Positions 37,355-45,896 of a DNA stretch of 64,000 nt are shown in pieces; positions within the stretch are counted from its first letter, which is position 1, and the number at the start of each line of letters is the position of its first letter. This stretch comes from Microbulbifer agarilyticus S89. GTDB taxonomy: Bacteria; Pseudomonadota; Gammaproteobacteria; Pseudomonadales; Cellvibrionaceae. A model generated the notes under the pieces. That model was not told the DNA's origin. It saw only the letters and a list, made by a program, of their open reading frames with translations, and ran no database searches. A program made the translations under genes and the position numbers. The stretch lies in the NCBI RefSeq assembly GCF_000220505.1, contig NZ_AFPJ01000007.1:186001-250000 (forward strand). Direction: 5' to 3'.

Positions 37355-38368
37355 TTATATCCAGGATGCCAGCCACTCGCGTGTTTTTTGCCAACGGTCG
37401 CTCTTTTCCAGTGCATCCCAGTTGCTGATCCGCGGCTGGCCGCGCATGCGAGAGAGGCGTTCACTCGACGCAGGGTCCGCCGAATAGCCCTGCAGCGCAT
37501 CCAGCACTTCGATTGCCCCCTGACGATTGTTACACACGATGCCCATATCGCATCCCGCAGAGAGCGCCGCATGAATGCGCTCCCGGTAACCACCAGCGGC
37601 TCCAGCGCCTTCCATGGTCAGGTCATCACTGAAGATAACCCCGTCAAATTTGAGTCGCTTGCGCAGGATCTCCTGTAGCCAGTAGCGCGAAAAGCCAACG
37701 GACTTGTCATCGACCTTGGCAAAACGAATATGTGCGGGCATCACGGCCTCCAATTCTCCAGCCGCAATACACTCCGCAAACGGAACTCCATCGGTGGCGA
37801 GAACTGTCTCGAGATCGCGCTCGTCCACCGGTAACTCCTCATGGCTGTCTTCCACAACCTGGCCATGGCCGGGGAAATGCTTGCCGGTGGTTGCCATACC
37901 GGCTTCATGCATACCGGCAATAAAGGGGCGCGCCTTATGGCATAGCGCCAGTGGGTCCTGCGCGAAACTGCGATCCCCCACAATTCGGCAGAAATCGTCG
38001 TCCGCATCCAGCACCGGGGCAAAGCTAAAATCCACACCTACCGCGAGTAGCTCGGCCGCCAGCAGCCAGCCAACATCCTGCAGTTGCTGCGTGTTCGCCT
38101 GCGCACTGAGCGCCTGCATTGAGGGAATACGGGTAAAAGAATCGCGGAATCGCTGTACCCTGCCCCCTTCCTGATCGACGGCCAACAGGATCTCGGGACG
38201 CACGGCACGAATCTCTGCAACAAGGCGTTCCAGTTGCGGACGGCTTTCATAATTGCGCGCAAAGAAAATCAAACCGCCCACATATGGGTGCCGTAACAGC
38301 TCGCGATCCTCCTCAGTAAGGGTCAAGCCGTCCACATCAATCATTACCGGGCCAATCTGAGCAGACAT
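37355..38368 (-). CDS. nagZ: Beta-N-acetylhexosaminidase NagZ
   Basis: 337 residues from ATG 38368, preceded by TGGTGGAG; a start six codons upstream is less likely. Glycoside hydrolase family 3 motifs: FSFAPVLD, KHFPGHG (163-169) with the flexible catalytic loop after it, and the nucleophile Asp in IFSDDLTMEG (248/249). A cytoplasmic enzyme that removes GlcNAc from anhydromuropeptides during cell-wall recycling. Neighbour to psrA and lexA as in pseudomonads. Confidence 0.95.
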   Translation of the reverse strand: MSAQIGPVMIDVDGLTLTEEDRELLRHPYVGGLIFFARNYESRPQLERLVAEIRAVRPEILLAVDQEGGRVQRFRDSFTRIPSMQALSAQANTQQLQDVGWLLAAELLAVGVDFSFAPVLDADDDFCRIVGDRSFAQDPLALCHKARPFIAGMHEAGMATTGKHFPGHGQVVEDSHEELPVDERDLETVLATDGVPFAECIAAGELEAVMPAHIRFAKVDDKSVGFSRYWLQEILRKRLKFDGVIFSDDLTMEGAGAAGGYRERIHAALSAGCDMGIVCNNRQGAIEVLDALQGYSADPASSERLSRMRGQPRISNWDALEKSDRWQKTREWLASWI

Positions 38369-38492
38369 CGGTATGCACTCCACCATTAATTTTTAATCAC
38401 GCAGCAAACGATCGGACAGCCAAAAACAACAATCAGCGAGCGACCGATAGCGACCAACAGATAGCAAGAATAGATCGCCGATTACCGGCTAA

Positions 38493-39146
38493 TTAGCCGC
38501 CTTCGGCCGGCACAGGCGCGGTCAGCATAGCCACCGCGGCGGGCGCCAGCCGGGCAAGTGTCTCTTCCAGGCTGCTTTCTGCGCCGAAATCCTCCCTCAG
38601 GATAGCTTCAATCGCATCAAAGCTCGAAAGAGAAAACACGGTGGCACCCAGCATGAAATAAAGACGCCAGTAAAAGGTCACTGGATCCACGTGAGGCAAG
38701 GCGGTGGCTAGCGAGCCGGCAAAACGTCGGTAAGAATCGCCATAGCGGGACACGATAAAGCGCCGCAAGTGGCCCTGAGACTGGGTGTACGCCAACCCCA
38801 GCAAGCGCATAAAGCGTCTCGGGTCCCGCCCCTGACTCGCCAAGCCGGCAAGGGCAACCCGATACAGGCTCTGCAACAGGTCGTCCAGCTGCAGTGAGCC
38901 CTCTTCCTCGGTGGCCAGACGGGCGAGCTCTGCATCGAGAGAGGTCGTAAAAGGTGTAAGAAAGCGCTCGAATACCGCCTGAATCAGTTCTTTTTTCGAA
39001 CCGAAATGGTAATTCACCGCTGCCAGATTCACCCCTGCGGTGCTGGTAATGGTACGCAAAGAGGTTTCGGTAAACCCGCGCTCGGCAAACAGCACTTCCG
39101 CAGCATCCAAGATCCGCTGAACGGTATCCAACTGACTCATAGCCAT
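38493..39146 (-). CDS. psrA: PsrA-like TetR family regulator
   Basis: 217 residues from ATG 39146; ATG 39140 or 39161 are possible. The helix-turn-helix stretch RGFTETSLRTITSTAGVNLAAVNYHFGSKKELIQAVF is almost what I recall for Pseudomonas PsrA, and the nagZ-psrA-lexA order agrees. In Pseudomonas, PsrA senses long-chain fatty acids, represses its own gene and beta-oxidation genes, and activates rpoS. An AAAC-N4-GTTT site lies upstream. The target range here is inferred. Confidence 0.8.
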   Translation of the reverse strand: MAMSQLDTVQRILDAAEVLFAERGFTETSLRTITSTAGVNLAAVNYHFGSKKELIQAVFERFLTPFTTSLDAELARLATEEEGSLQLDDLLQSLYRVALAGLASQGRDPRRFMRLLGLAYTQSQGHLRRFIVSRYGDSYRRFAGSLATALPHVDPVTFYWRLYFMLGATVFSLSSFDAIEAILREDFGAESSLEETLARLAPAAVAMLTAPVPAEGG

Positions 39147-39172
39147 CTCACAACAATTCAAACCGACAATTT

Positions 39173-39184
39173 AAACGTTTGTTT
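39173..39184. promoter_or_regulatory. psrA: Candidate PsrA autoregulatory site
   Basis: TTAAACGTTTGTTTTAA contains AAAC-GTTT-GTTT, fitting the PsrA consensus (G/C)AAAC(N2-4)GTTT(G/C) in its core. It lies 27 bp upstream of the chosen psrA start, where a repressor would block the promoter. Confidence 0.55.
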
Positions 39185-39456
39185 TAACCGCCAGACTAGC
39201 ACATACCGGCAATGATGGAATACGCGCATACGCAAACGATCTAATGCCAACTCCATTTGCTGCGCGTTGTGGTTACCGAGCGCACGCCCACGACATTAGA
39301 TTGGCCATGAACATTTGAAAAATTCGCGCAACTCGTCGCATCTGCCGTAGCCCGGCATCTGCCATAGTCCGGCAACCATTGCGAGAGAGCTAGCGCCAAG
39401 AGTGGGCAGGCCCGCGATAAAAACCCGAGCCGGCCCCGATAAAGGAGGGCCAAGTC

Positions 39457-39789
39457 ATGGCGAGAATCGCCCCTGAGATTGGCAGCTGGTTTGAAAACTT
39501 CGGCACGGGCGACCTTTTTGAGGTCGTCGCTGTCGATCACCCGTCACGCACCATCGAGATCCAGTATCTCGACGGCAGCATCGATGAAATCGAATTTCAA
39601 AGCTGGCCTTCCCTACCCGTCATCGGTGCTGCGGCGCCGGAAGATGCAAATGCCAGTTACGGTACCTTTGCGGATGAAATGGGCGACGAAGAAGATGCAG
39701 GCTTCAAAAGCCCCATCTTCTCACCCGCGCAAAGCGCCATCGACCGGCTAGAGGGAGACTCTTTTCCGGGCACCGACGAAGGCTTTTAA
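39457..39789 (+). CDS. DUF6763-like conserved protein
   Basis: 110 residues, start behind AAAGGAGGG. PEIGSWFENFGTGDLFEVVAVD followed by IEIQYLDGSIDEIEFQSW resembles the short DUF6763 family found in Pseudomonas and relatives. The C-terminal half is very acidic. No signal peptide or membrane segment. Function unknown. It is upstream of lexA but the SOS boxes lie between them. Confidence 0.7.
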   Translation: MARIAPEIGSWFENFGTGDLFEVVAVDHPSRTIEIQYLDGSIDEIEFQSWPSLPVIGAAAPEDANASYGTFADEMGDEEDAGFKSPIFSPAQSAIDRLEGDSFPGTDEGF

Positions 39790-39861
39790 CTTCTGATTTT
39801 CGTCAGCCACCTGCTATCGCCGGCAAGTTTGCGCTGCAACGCTTACTTGACTGGCGAGTTA

Positions 39862-39913
39862 TTGCGCGCGCCATAAATCTGTATATAATCACAGCAACTG
39901 TATAAAAATACAG
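39862..39913 (+). promoter_or_regulatory. lexA: lexA promoter with two SOS boxes
   Basis: SOS box 1 is CTGTATATAATCACAG (39879-39894) and box 2 is CTGTATAAAAATACAG (39898-39913), both fitting CTGT-N8-ACAG. They are spaced by 3 bp, 17 bp upstream of the start codon. A -35 TTGCGC (39862-39867), 16-bp spacer and -10 TATAAT (39884-39889) place box 1 over the -10 element. LexA autoregulation is therefore expected. Confidence 0.9.
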
Positions 39914-39930
39914 ATCAAAGGAAGGCGCCC

Positions 39931-40539
39931 ATGACAAATCTCACCGCACGCCAGGCTCAGGTTCTGGAACTGATCAAGAGCTATCTGGACGACACGGGCT
40001 ACCCGCCCACACGAGCCGAAATTGCCCAGGAACTGGGATTTCGCTCACCCAACGCAGCGGAAGAACACCTAAAGGCACTGGCCCGTAAAGGCGCTATCGA
40101 AATGGTTGCCGGTGCGTCACGCGGCATCCGCATCCCCGACCACCACACTGGCCTGCCCATTGTGGGCCGCGTTGCCGCCGGCAACCCGGTTCTTGCGGAA
40201 GAGAACATCGAAGAATACTGTGAGATTCCCGCGGAATTTTTCCATCCACCAGCGGACTACCTGCTGCGTGTACACGGTATGAGCATGAAAGATGCCGGCA
40301 TTCTGGATGGCGACTTATTGGCCGTACAGCGCACCGATAACATCCGCAATGGACAGATCGTTGTGGCGCGCATCGAAGATGAAGTAACGGTGAAGCGCTT
40401 CAAGCGGCGTGGTAATCAGGCCACAGTGCAGCTGCTGCCAGAGAATGAGGACTTCAATGTGATTGAGGTGGACATGCGTGACCGGAGCTTTGCTATCGAA
40501 GGATTGGCGGTCGGGGTGATTCGACAGAATCCGATCTGA
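39931..40539 (+). CDS. lexA: SOS repressor LexA
   Basis: 202 residues. N-terminal winged HTH ([24 protein letters not shown]), autocleavage site Ala83-Gly84 in VAAGNPV, catalytic Ser118 (GMSM) and Lys155 (VTVKRF). It represses DNA-damage genes until RecA filaments trigger self-cleavage. A terminator follows 45 bp downstream, so no sulA is cotranscribed with it. Confidence 0.97.
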   Translation: MTNLTARQAQVLELIKSYLDDTGYPPTRAEIAQELGFRSPNAAEEHLKALARKGAIEMVAGASRGIRIPDHHTGLPIVGRVAAGNPVLAEENIEEYCEIPAEFFHPPADYLLRVHGMSMKDAGILDGDLLAVQRTDNIRNGQIVVARIEDEVTVKRFKRRGNQATVQLLPENEDFNVIEVDMRDRSFAIEGLAVGVIRQNPI

Positions 40540-40584
40540 AGACATTCCACGCAGTCGCTAGCCGAACAATTTCAGGTGTGAGAT

Positions 40585-40633
40585 TTCAGGCATAAAAAAA
40601 ACAGGGCAAAAGCCCTGTTTTTTTATGCCTGAA
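40585..40633. terminator. Long bidirectional terminator after lexA
   Basis: ACAGGGC / GCCCTGT around an AAAA loop is extended outward by A8/T7 tracts and by TTCAGGCAT / ATGCCTGAA, giving about 22 paired bases with one bulge. It separates lexA from the convergent 84-residue gene. Confidence 0.93.
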
Positions 40634-40674
40634 GGTCCTGTCAAACCTTCGTTTCAAGCCCGCTCTTCAGGCCT

Positions 40675-40929
40675 TCAGTGAATCGTGTGCTCGGTGATAT
40701 CGACCACCTCTTCCTCGAAAGGCTCTGGCTCCATATCACCGATATCCTGAACCGCTTCGATCCCCGCCTCCAGCATGGCACGCGCGACCTCTACCTTGTG
40801 ATCGCGCAAAAAGTGCATGCTCTCATCGGAGAAACGAATACGTACCAGAGGCTCGCCCTTGTGACCAGCGCGTCGCAGCGCTACATCACCATTGGACAGC
40901 TCAATGATTTCGTAAGTCTCTGTAGACAT
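40675..40929 (-). CDS. Small conserved acidic protein near lexA
   Basis: 84 residues: ETYEIIELSNGDVALRRAG, EPLVRIRFSDES and a C-terminal acidic tail EPEPFEEEVVDITEH. No signal peptide, membrane segment or motif of known function. From memory, similar small proteins occur next to lexA/topA in Pseudomonas. It is not a shadow: it is flanked by its own terminator and shows normal codon use. Function unknown. Confidence 0.65.
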   Translation of the reverse strand: MSTETYEIIELSNGDVALRRAGHKGEPLVRIRFSDESMHFLRDHKVEVARAMLEAGIEAVQDIGDMEPEPFEEEVVDITEHTIH

Positions 40930-41064
40930 CCACTTCTCCGGTAACCACGTGATTTGGCAACCAGTGTACCACAGCGGCGGCCCACTAATCAGCGTGCTTC
41001 GACTAATAGATTTTTCGCTGGATTTATGGGCAACAGGCGCTCGCTGACACGGATCTACCGCGAT

Positions 41065-41613
41065 CTACCACTCTTGGCTCTGCGCCCGCTGGCGCTGGAT
41101 CAGCTCCACCAATGCCTGGTGCCAGCGGCGAAGGTTATCAGCCGTCAGACTAACGTCCTGCGGGTTTGCGGAGGGGTTGTCCAACTGGCGCACCGGAATC
41201 ATGGATTCCACGCCAGAGGCGGCGTTCAGCGCGCCTGCCGGCCCTGGTGGGGCAGAAATCGACAGTTGCCACAGCCCGGCCCAAGCGCCGCAAAGTCCGC
41301 TCAGCCAACTCTGTGGATCCTCCGACAAGTTCACCAGCTCCGTGACATCGCCACTGAACTTGCCACGCCGGGACACCAGCGCAGCCAGCGCCTGCGCGCT
41401 TTCCGGCTCGGCGCCGACGGCAAACCCCAGCTGTAACTGATGCCCCTGCTCCGCGAGAAACGCACGGTAAGCACGCCACAGCTGCGTCAAAGCCGCCTCC
41501 CGAAGCGCGGTGCCCAGCAATGGCTGCCCGCTGGCAGCCTGCTGATGGTCGCCCAGCAGCAGCTGGGCCTTGCGCAATGCGGATGCCACCGTACCGGTGT
41601 AGGGATTGCTCAC
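41065..41613 (-). CDS. DUF6586 family protein
   Basis: 182 residues. The start region YTGTVASALRKAQLLL and ALREAALTQLWRAYRAFLAEQ resemble the DUF6586 family encoded beside topA in pseudomonads. Mostly helical, soluble. Function unknown. It follows topA by 58 bp on the same strand. Confidence 0.7.
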   Translation of the reverse strand: MSNPYTGTVASALRKAQLLLGDHQQAASGQPLLGTALREAALTQLWRAYRAFLAEQGHQLQLGFAVGAEPESAQALAALVSRRGKFSGDVTELVNLSEDPQSWLSGLCGAWAGLWQLSISAPPGPAGALNAASGVESMIPVRQLDNPSANPQDVSLTADNLRRWHQALVELIQRQRAQSQEW

Positions 41614-41671
41614 AACTTCCGTTCCCTTACTTTAGTGGGCGTTTCTCTTGGAGCCTCTACAGGCTGACCCG

Positions 41672-44443
41672 TTACTTCGCAGGAGCTTTCTTCGCTGCGG
41701 CTTTTTTGGTTGCTGCTTTCTTAGCGGGAGCTTTCTTGGCCGCCGTCTTTTTGGCAGCGGCCTTTTTGGCAGGCGCTTTCTTCGCAGCAGCCTTTTTCTT
41801 CGCGGGTGCTTTTTTAGCCGGCTCTTCTACCTGCCACTTGCCGTCGCGATAGAACGCCTTCCAACCAGTCGCCTTGCCGTCCTCTTCCGTCTGTACGTAC
41901 TGTTCCTGGGTCTTGCGGCTGAAGCGCACCACGGTATCGCGGCCTTCGTTGTCTTCTGCCGGTGCAGAGAACAGGAAGCTGTACTTTGGATCGATCTCAT
42001 CCTTGTGCGGCAGCAATTCCTTGATCCGCGGTGCACGGGTCTCACGGTTTTTCGGGAACTGGCTGGCAGCCAAAAACAGACCGGACGCGCCATCGCGCAG
42101 AATATAGGTGTCTTCGACTTTTTCGCAGGCAAGCTCCGGCATTGGCACCGGGTCCATTTTCGGGGGTGCCGGCTGGCCATTCTTGAGGAGCTTGCGGGTG
42201 TTTTTGCAGTCCTCGCTGGTACAACCGAAGTACTTGCCGAAACGGCCGGACTTCAACTGCATATCCGAACCACACTTGTCACATTCAATGACCGGGCCAT
42301 CGTAGCCTTTGATCTTGAAAGTGCCCTGCTCTACTTCAAAACCGGTACAGTCCGGGTTGTTACCACAGATGTGCAGCTTGCGGTGTTCATCCACCAGGTA
42401 GCTATCCATGGCAGTGCCGCACTTGGGGCAGCGGCGCTTATCGCGCAGTTGACGCGTTTCCGCGTCCTCATCCTTCTCCGCATCAACCGCTTCCTCACCC
42501 GATACCAGGTTCATGGTATTCGTGCAGCGCTCCTTCGGCGGCAGGGCGTAGCCCGAGCAGCCCAGAAAAACGCCGGTGGAGCCGGTACGAATCTGCATGT
42601 GACGGCCGCACTTGCTGCACTCGATATCCGTGTCCGTCGGGTTATTCCGACGCATGCCGGCTTCTTTATCCTGCGCGGTTTCCAGACGTTTGCTGAAGTC
42701 CGAATAGAACTCGTTTAGCAGGTCCTTCCACCCCTTTTTGCCTTCCGCAACGGTGTCGAGGGATTCTTCGAGGCTGGCGGTAAAGCCGTAATCCATCAGG
42801 TCGGTAAAGCTCTCGCTCAGACGGTCGGTAACGATATCGCCCATTTTTTCCGCGTAAAAACGGCGGTTTTCCAGGCGCACGTAGCCGCGATCCTGAATGG
42901 TGGAAATAATCGATGCGTAGGTAGACGGACGGCCGATGCCACGTTTTTCCAGTTCTTTTACCAGTGCCGCTTCGCTGAAGCGCGCCGGCGGTTTGGTGAA
43001 ATGCTGTTTCGGGTCGAGCTTTTGCAGGTTCAGTTTTTCGCCAACCTTGATATCCGGCAACACCAGATCTTCGTCTTTTTTGCTCTGTGCCGGCACGACC
43101 TTCAGGAAGCCGTCGAAACGGATCACACGACCGCGGGTGCGCAGTTCAAAGTCGCCAGCGGTAACCACCACCGAGGTAGAGGTAAACTTGGCTGGGGTCA
43201 TCTGACAGGCAACAAACTGCTGCCAGATCAGGGTATACAGACGCTCAGCATCGCGCTCCATACCGGAAAGGCTGTTGGGCTTTACCCGCACATCCGATGG
43301 ACGGATCGCTTCGTGCGCTTCCTGTGCACCTTCCTTGCTGCTGTAGCTATTCGGGGTTTCCGGCAAATATTTTTCGCCGTAGTTTTCACCGATAAATTCA
43401 CGCGCAGAGGCGACCGCTTCCTTACTCAAATTGGTGGAGTCGGTTCGCATATAAGTGATGTAACCCGCCTCATAGAGACGTTGGGCCATCATCATGGTTT
43501 TCTTAACGCTGAACCCCAAACGGTTACTCGCCGCCTGCTGCAGGGTTGACGTGATATAAGGTGCGCTCGGTTTGGAACTGGTGGGCTTGTCATCCCGGGC
43601 ACTCACCGTGAAATCGCTAGCCTGCAACGCTTTCAGCGCGGCCATGGCCTGCTCTTCATTGGTGGGACGGAATGCCTCACCGGCCTGCTTCTTCACTTCA
43701 AGGCGCAGGGCGTCAGACTTCGCCGTCTGGGTATCGGCGAACAGAGTCCAGTATTCTTCCGGAATAAACGCGCGGATCTCCCGCTCGCGTTCAACGACCA
43801 GCTTCACTGCCACGGACTGCACGCGGCCGGCAGAGAGACCGCGCGCCACTTTTTCCCACAGCAACGGTGAAACCATGTAGCCCACGATGCGATCGAGGAA
43901 GCGACGCGCCTGCTGCGCGTTTACCCGATCGATATCCAGGGGGCCGGGATCTTCAAACGCTTCCTGAATGGCGGACTTGGTAATTTCGTTGAACACCACG
44001 CGGCGATAGCGCCGCTCATCGCCACCAATGGCTTCGCGCAAGTGCCAGGCTATGGCTTCTCCCTCGCGGTCCAAATCCGTTGCGAGATATACGTGGTCAG
44101 CATTTGCCGCCAGCTTGCGCAATTCATCAACAACTTTTTCTTTGCCCGGGAGGATTTCATAGTGCGCCTCCCAGTTGTGATCCGGGTTAATACCCATGCG
44201 CTTGATCAGCTGTTCACGGGTTTTCTTGCGCTTGTACACCTCTTTGGCTTCTGGCGACAACTTGCGAGTTTCCGCAGCACGGCGCGCCCGTTCTTTGGGG
44301 TCGACAGCCTGCTTGGCGGAAGCACCGGTAGGAAGATCCCGGATATGACCAATACTGGACTTCACCACGAAGTCCTTTCCGAGATACTTGTTGATCGTTT
44401 TTGCCTTCGCCGGCGACTCGACGATGACCAGTGATTTACCCAT
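41672..44443 (-). CDS. topA: DNA topoisomerase I
   Basis: 923 residues. TOPRIM domain at the start ([17 protein letters not shown] and [13 protein letters not shown]), catalytic Tyr331 in [11 protein letters not shown], then three C4 zinc ribbons ([24 protein letters not shown]) and degenerate Toprim_Crpt repeats. The last 50 or so residues are a Lys/Ala/Pro tail built from [13 protein letters not shown] units. It relaxes negative supercoils. Confidence 0.97.
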   Translation of the reverse strand: MGKSLVIVESPAKAKTINKYLGKDFVVKSSIGHIRDLPTGASAKQAVDPKERARRAAETRKLSPEAKEVYKRKKTREQLIKRMGINPDHNWEAHYEILPGKEKVVDELRKLAANADHVYLATDLDREGEAIAWHLREAIGGDERRYRRVVFNEITKSAIQEAFEDPGPLDIDRVNAQQARRFLDRIVGYMVSPLLWEKVARGLSAGRVQSVAVKLVVEREREIRAFIPEEYWTLFADTQTAKSDALRLEVKKQAGEAFRPTNEEQAMAALKALQASDFTVSARDDKPTSSKPSAPYITSTLQQAASNRLGFSVKKTMMMAQRLYEAGYITYMRTDSTNLSKEAVASAREFIGENYGEKYLPETPNSYSSKEGAQEAHEAIRPSDVRVKPNSLSGMERDAERLYTLIWQQFVACQMTPAKFTSTSVVVTAGDFELRTRGRVIRFDGFLKVVPAQSKKDEDLVLPDIKVGEKLNLQKLDPKQHFTKPPARFSEAALVKELEKRGIGRPSTYASIISTIQDRGYVRLENRRFYAEKMGDIVTDRLSESFTDLMDYGFTASLEESLDTVAEGKKGWKDLLNEFYSDFSKRLETAQDKEAGMRRNNPTDTDIECSKCGRHMQIRTGSTGVFLGCSGYALPPKERCTNTMNLVSGEEAVDAEKDEDAETRQLRDKRRCPKCGTAMDSYLVDEHRKLHICGNNPDCTGFEVEQGTFKIKGYDGPVIECDKCGSDMQLKSGRFGKYFGCTSEDCKNTRKLLKNGQPAPPKMDPVPMPELACEKVEDTYILRDGASGLFLAASQFPKNRETRAPRIKELLPHKDEIDPKYSFLFSAPAEDNEGRDTVVRFSRKTQEQYVQTEEDGKATGWKAFYRDGKWQVEEPAKKAPAKKKAAAKKAPAKKAAAKKTAAKKAPAKKAATKKAAAKKAPAK

Positions 44444-44702
44444 AAGCCTTTGATTTCAATAAGAAAATTTACTGCTTGCGCAATCCGTGCTCACTGCTGT
44501 TTGCACAGTGCGTTGCGCGAATATATATGCTCCGACCCACCTCCGGTCAAGCGAGTTAAGCAAATTGGTGAACGATTCGACCGTCGGGACAGCTCCTCCG
44601 ACCCGCGATTCGCCCCAGGGTTCAACCGGATAAAACAGTAGACCAGATCTCCAATACGGCCAGCCGCTCAAGCTAATCAGAGCGGCTCGCAACCGGCTGT
44701 TT

Positions 44703-45227
44703 TTAGCCCAATCCTGGCTCGGTGCGGGCAACCTGACGTATTGCTTCTTCTATTAAAGGGCGCTGCTCGGCCAACCCCTCAGTCACCGCCGCCAAACCCG
44801 CATCACCACTACGCTCGCGCCACTGAATACCCAACCCACTGTCGTTGGCAAAAATTCCAGTGGCATCCGCCGGCAGCCCAGCGATAAGCGCTTTGAGCGC
44901 CGGGCGCGCAGCCTCCGGCGCGGTGCGCCCGTTGCGCCAGTCCCAACGGCCGGCAAAATGCATTTCATGCTCAACGCGCTTCAGCTCCAGGCCCCAACCC
45001 GTCGCCAGACGGCGCGGATTTCGCCACTGGGAAAAATAAGTCGCCGCGGTGCCTTTACCCAGGGCATCCGGTAACGGCTGCATCTGCACCTTGAGTCCGG
45101 CAGTGGCGGCCTTATGACGCAGCTCTGCCAACTTGCGATCGCGCGCGCTCGGCTTGAGCCACATTACGGGACCAATCACCAGAACAATCGCGAAAATAAT
45201 CGCGAAAATGGGAACCCAACTGGCCAT
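44703..45227 (-). CDS. Unrecognised single-pass membrane protein
   Basis: 174 residues from ATG 45227, preceded by GAAAGGAAG. One N-terminal membrane segment (about 5-24) is followed by KPSARDRKLAELRHKAATAGL and a soluble domain with WGLELKRVEHEMHF. The N-terminal layout recalls small inner-membrane proteins of pseudomonads found near topA; I cannot name a family. The 260-bp gap to topA has no clear feature. Confidence 0.65.
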   Translation of the reverse strand: MASWVPIFAIIFAIVLVIGPVMWLKPSARDRKLAELRHKAATAGLKVQMQPLPDALGKGTAATYFSQWRNPRRLATGWGLELKRVEHEMHFAGRWDWRNGRTAPEAARPALKALIAGLPADATGIFANDSGLGIQWRERSGDAGLAAVTEGLAEQRPLIEEAIRQVARTEPGLG

Positions 45228-45447
45228 GACGGCTTCCTTTCTCAACAATACACAGTAATTTGACGCGCCCTCTCACCACGATTTCGGGTTGCGATGTCGC
45301 TTCAGGGCGCGCATTCTCGTCCGTAACAGGGCGGTTGTGTCAAGTATGATTTTTTAAAGTAGACTGAATGGAGCCGTCGGCGGAGGGATAGTTCTGGCCC
45401 GGTTGCCGGCCACCTAGCCAAACAATTGTGCAGATCAAGGGGGAGTA

Positions 45448-45891
45448 ATGACGGGCTATAACAACATCCTGGTGGGACTGGACCTTTCTGACGAATCTTC
45501 TCAAGTGTTAGCGCGCGCGCAACAAATTGCTGCCTGCACCGAGGCGCAGCTGACCCTCGCGCACATTATTGAGCCTTTGACCTTCGCCTACGGTGGCGAT
45601 ATCCCCATGGACCTGTCAGAGGTGCAAGAGCAGCTACAAAACCAGGCCAAAGAGCAGTTGCGCAAATCGGCGCAGGCACTCGGTATTTCAGAAGATCGAC
45701 AACACGTGATGCTGGGGCAGCCGGCCACCGAAATTCACCGGCTCGCCGAAGAAAGCGGCTGCGATTTGATCGTAATCGGCAGCCACGGGCGCCACGGTCT
45801 GGCGTTGCTTTTGGGCTCGACGGCAAATGGGGTGCTGCACGGCGCAGGCTGTGATGTCCTGGCCGTCCGCGTCCACACTCCCGAGGAATAG
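45448..45891 (+). CDS. Universal stress protein (UspA family)
   Basis: 147 residues, ATG behind AGGGGGAG. NILVGLDLSDES at the start and GSHGRHGLALLLGSTANGVL near the end give the nucleotide-binding G-2x-G-9x-G-S/T pattern, so it is the ATP-binding type. Converges with uup, 5 bp between stops. Confidence 0.93.
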   Translation: MTGYNNILVGLDLSDESSQVLARAQQIAACTEAQLTLAHIIEPLTFAYGGDIPMDLSEVQEQLQNQAKEQLRKSAQALGISEDRQHVMLGQPATEIHRLAEESGCDLIVIGSHGRHGLALLLGSTANGVLHGAGCDVLAVRVHTPEE

Positions 45892-45896
45892 GCGGG

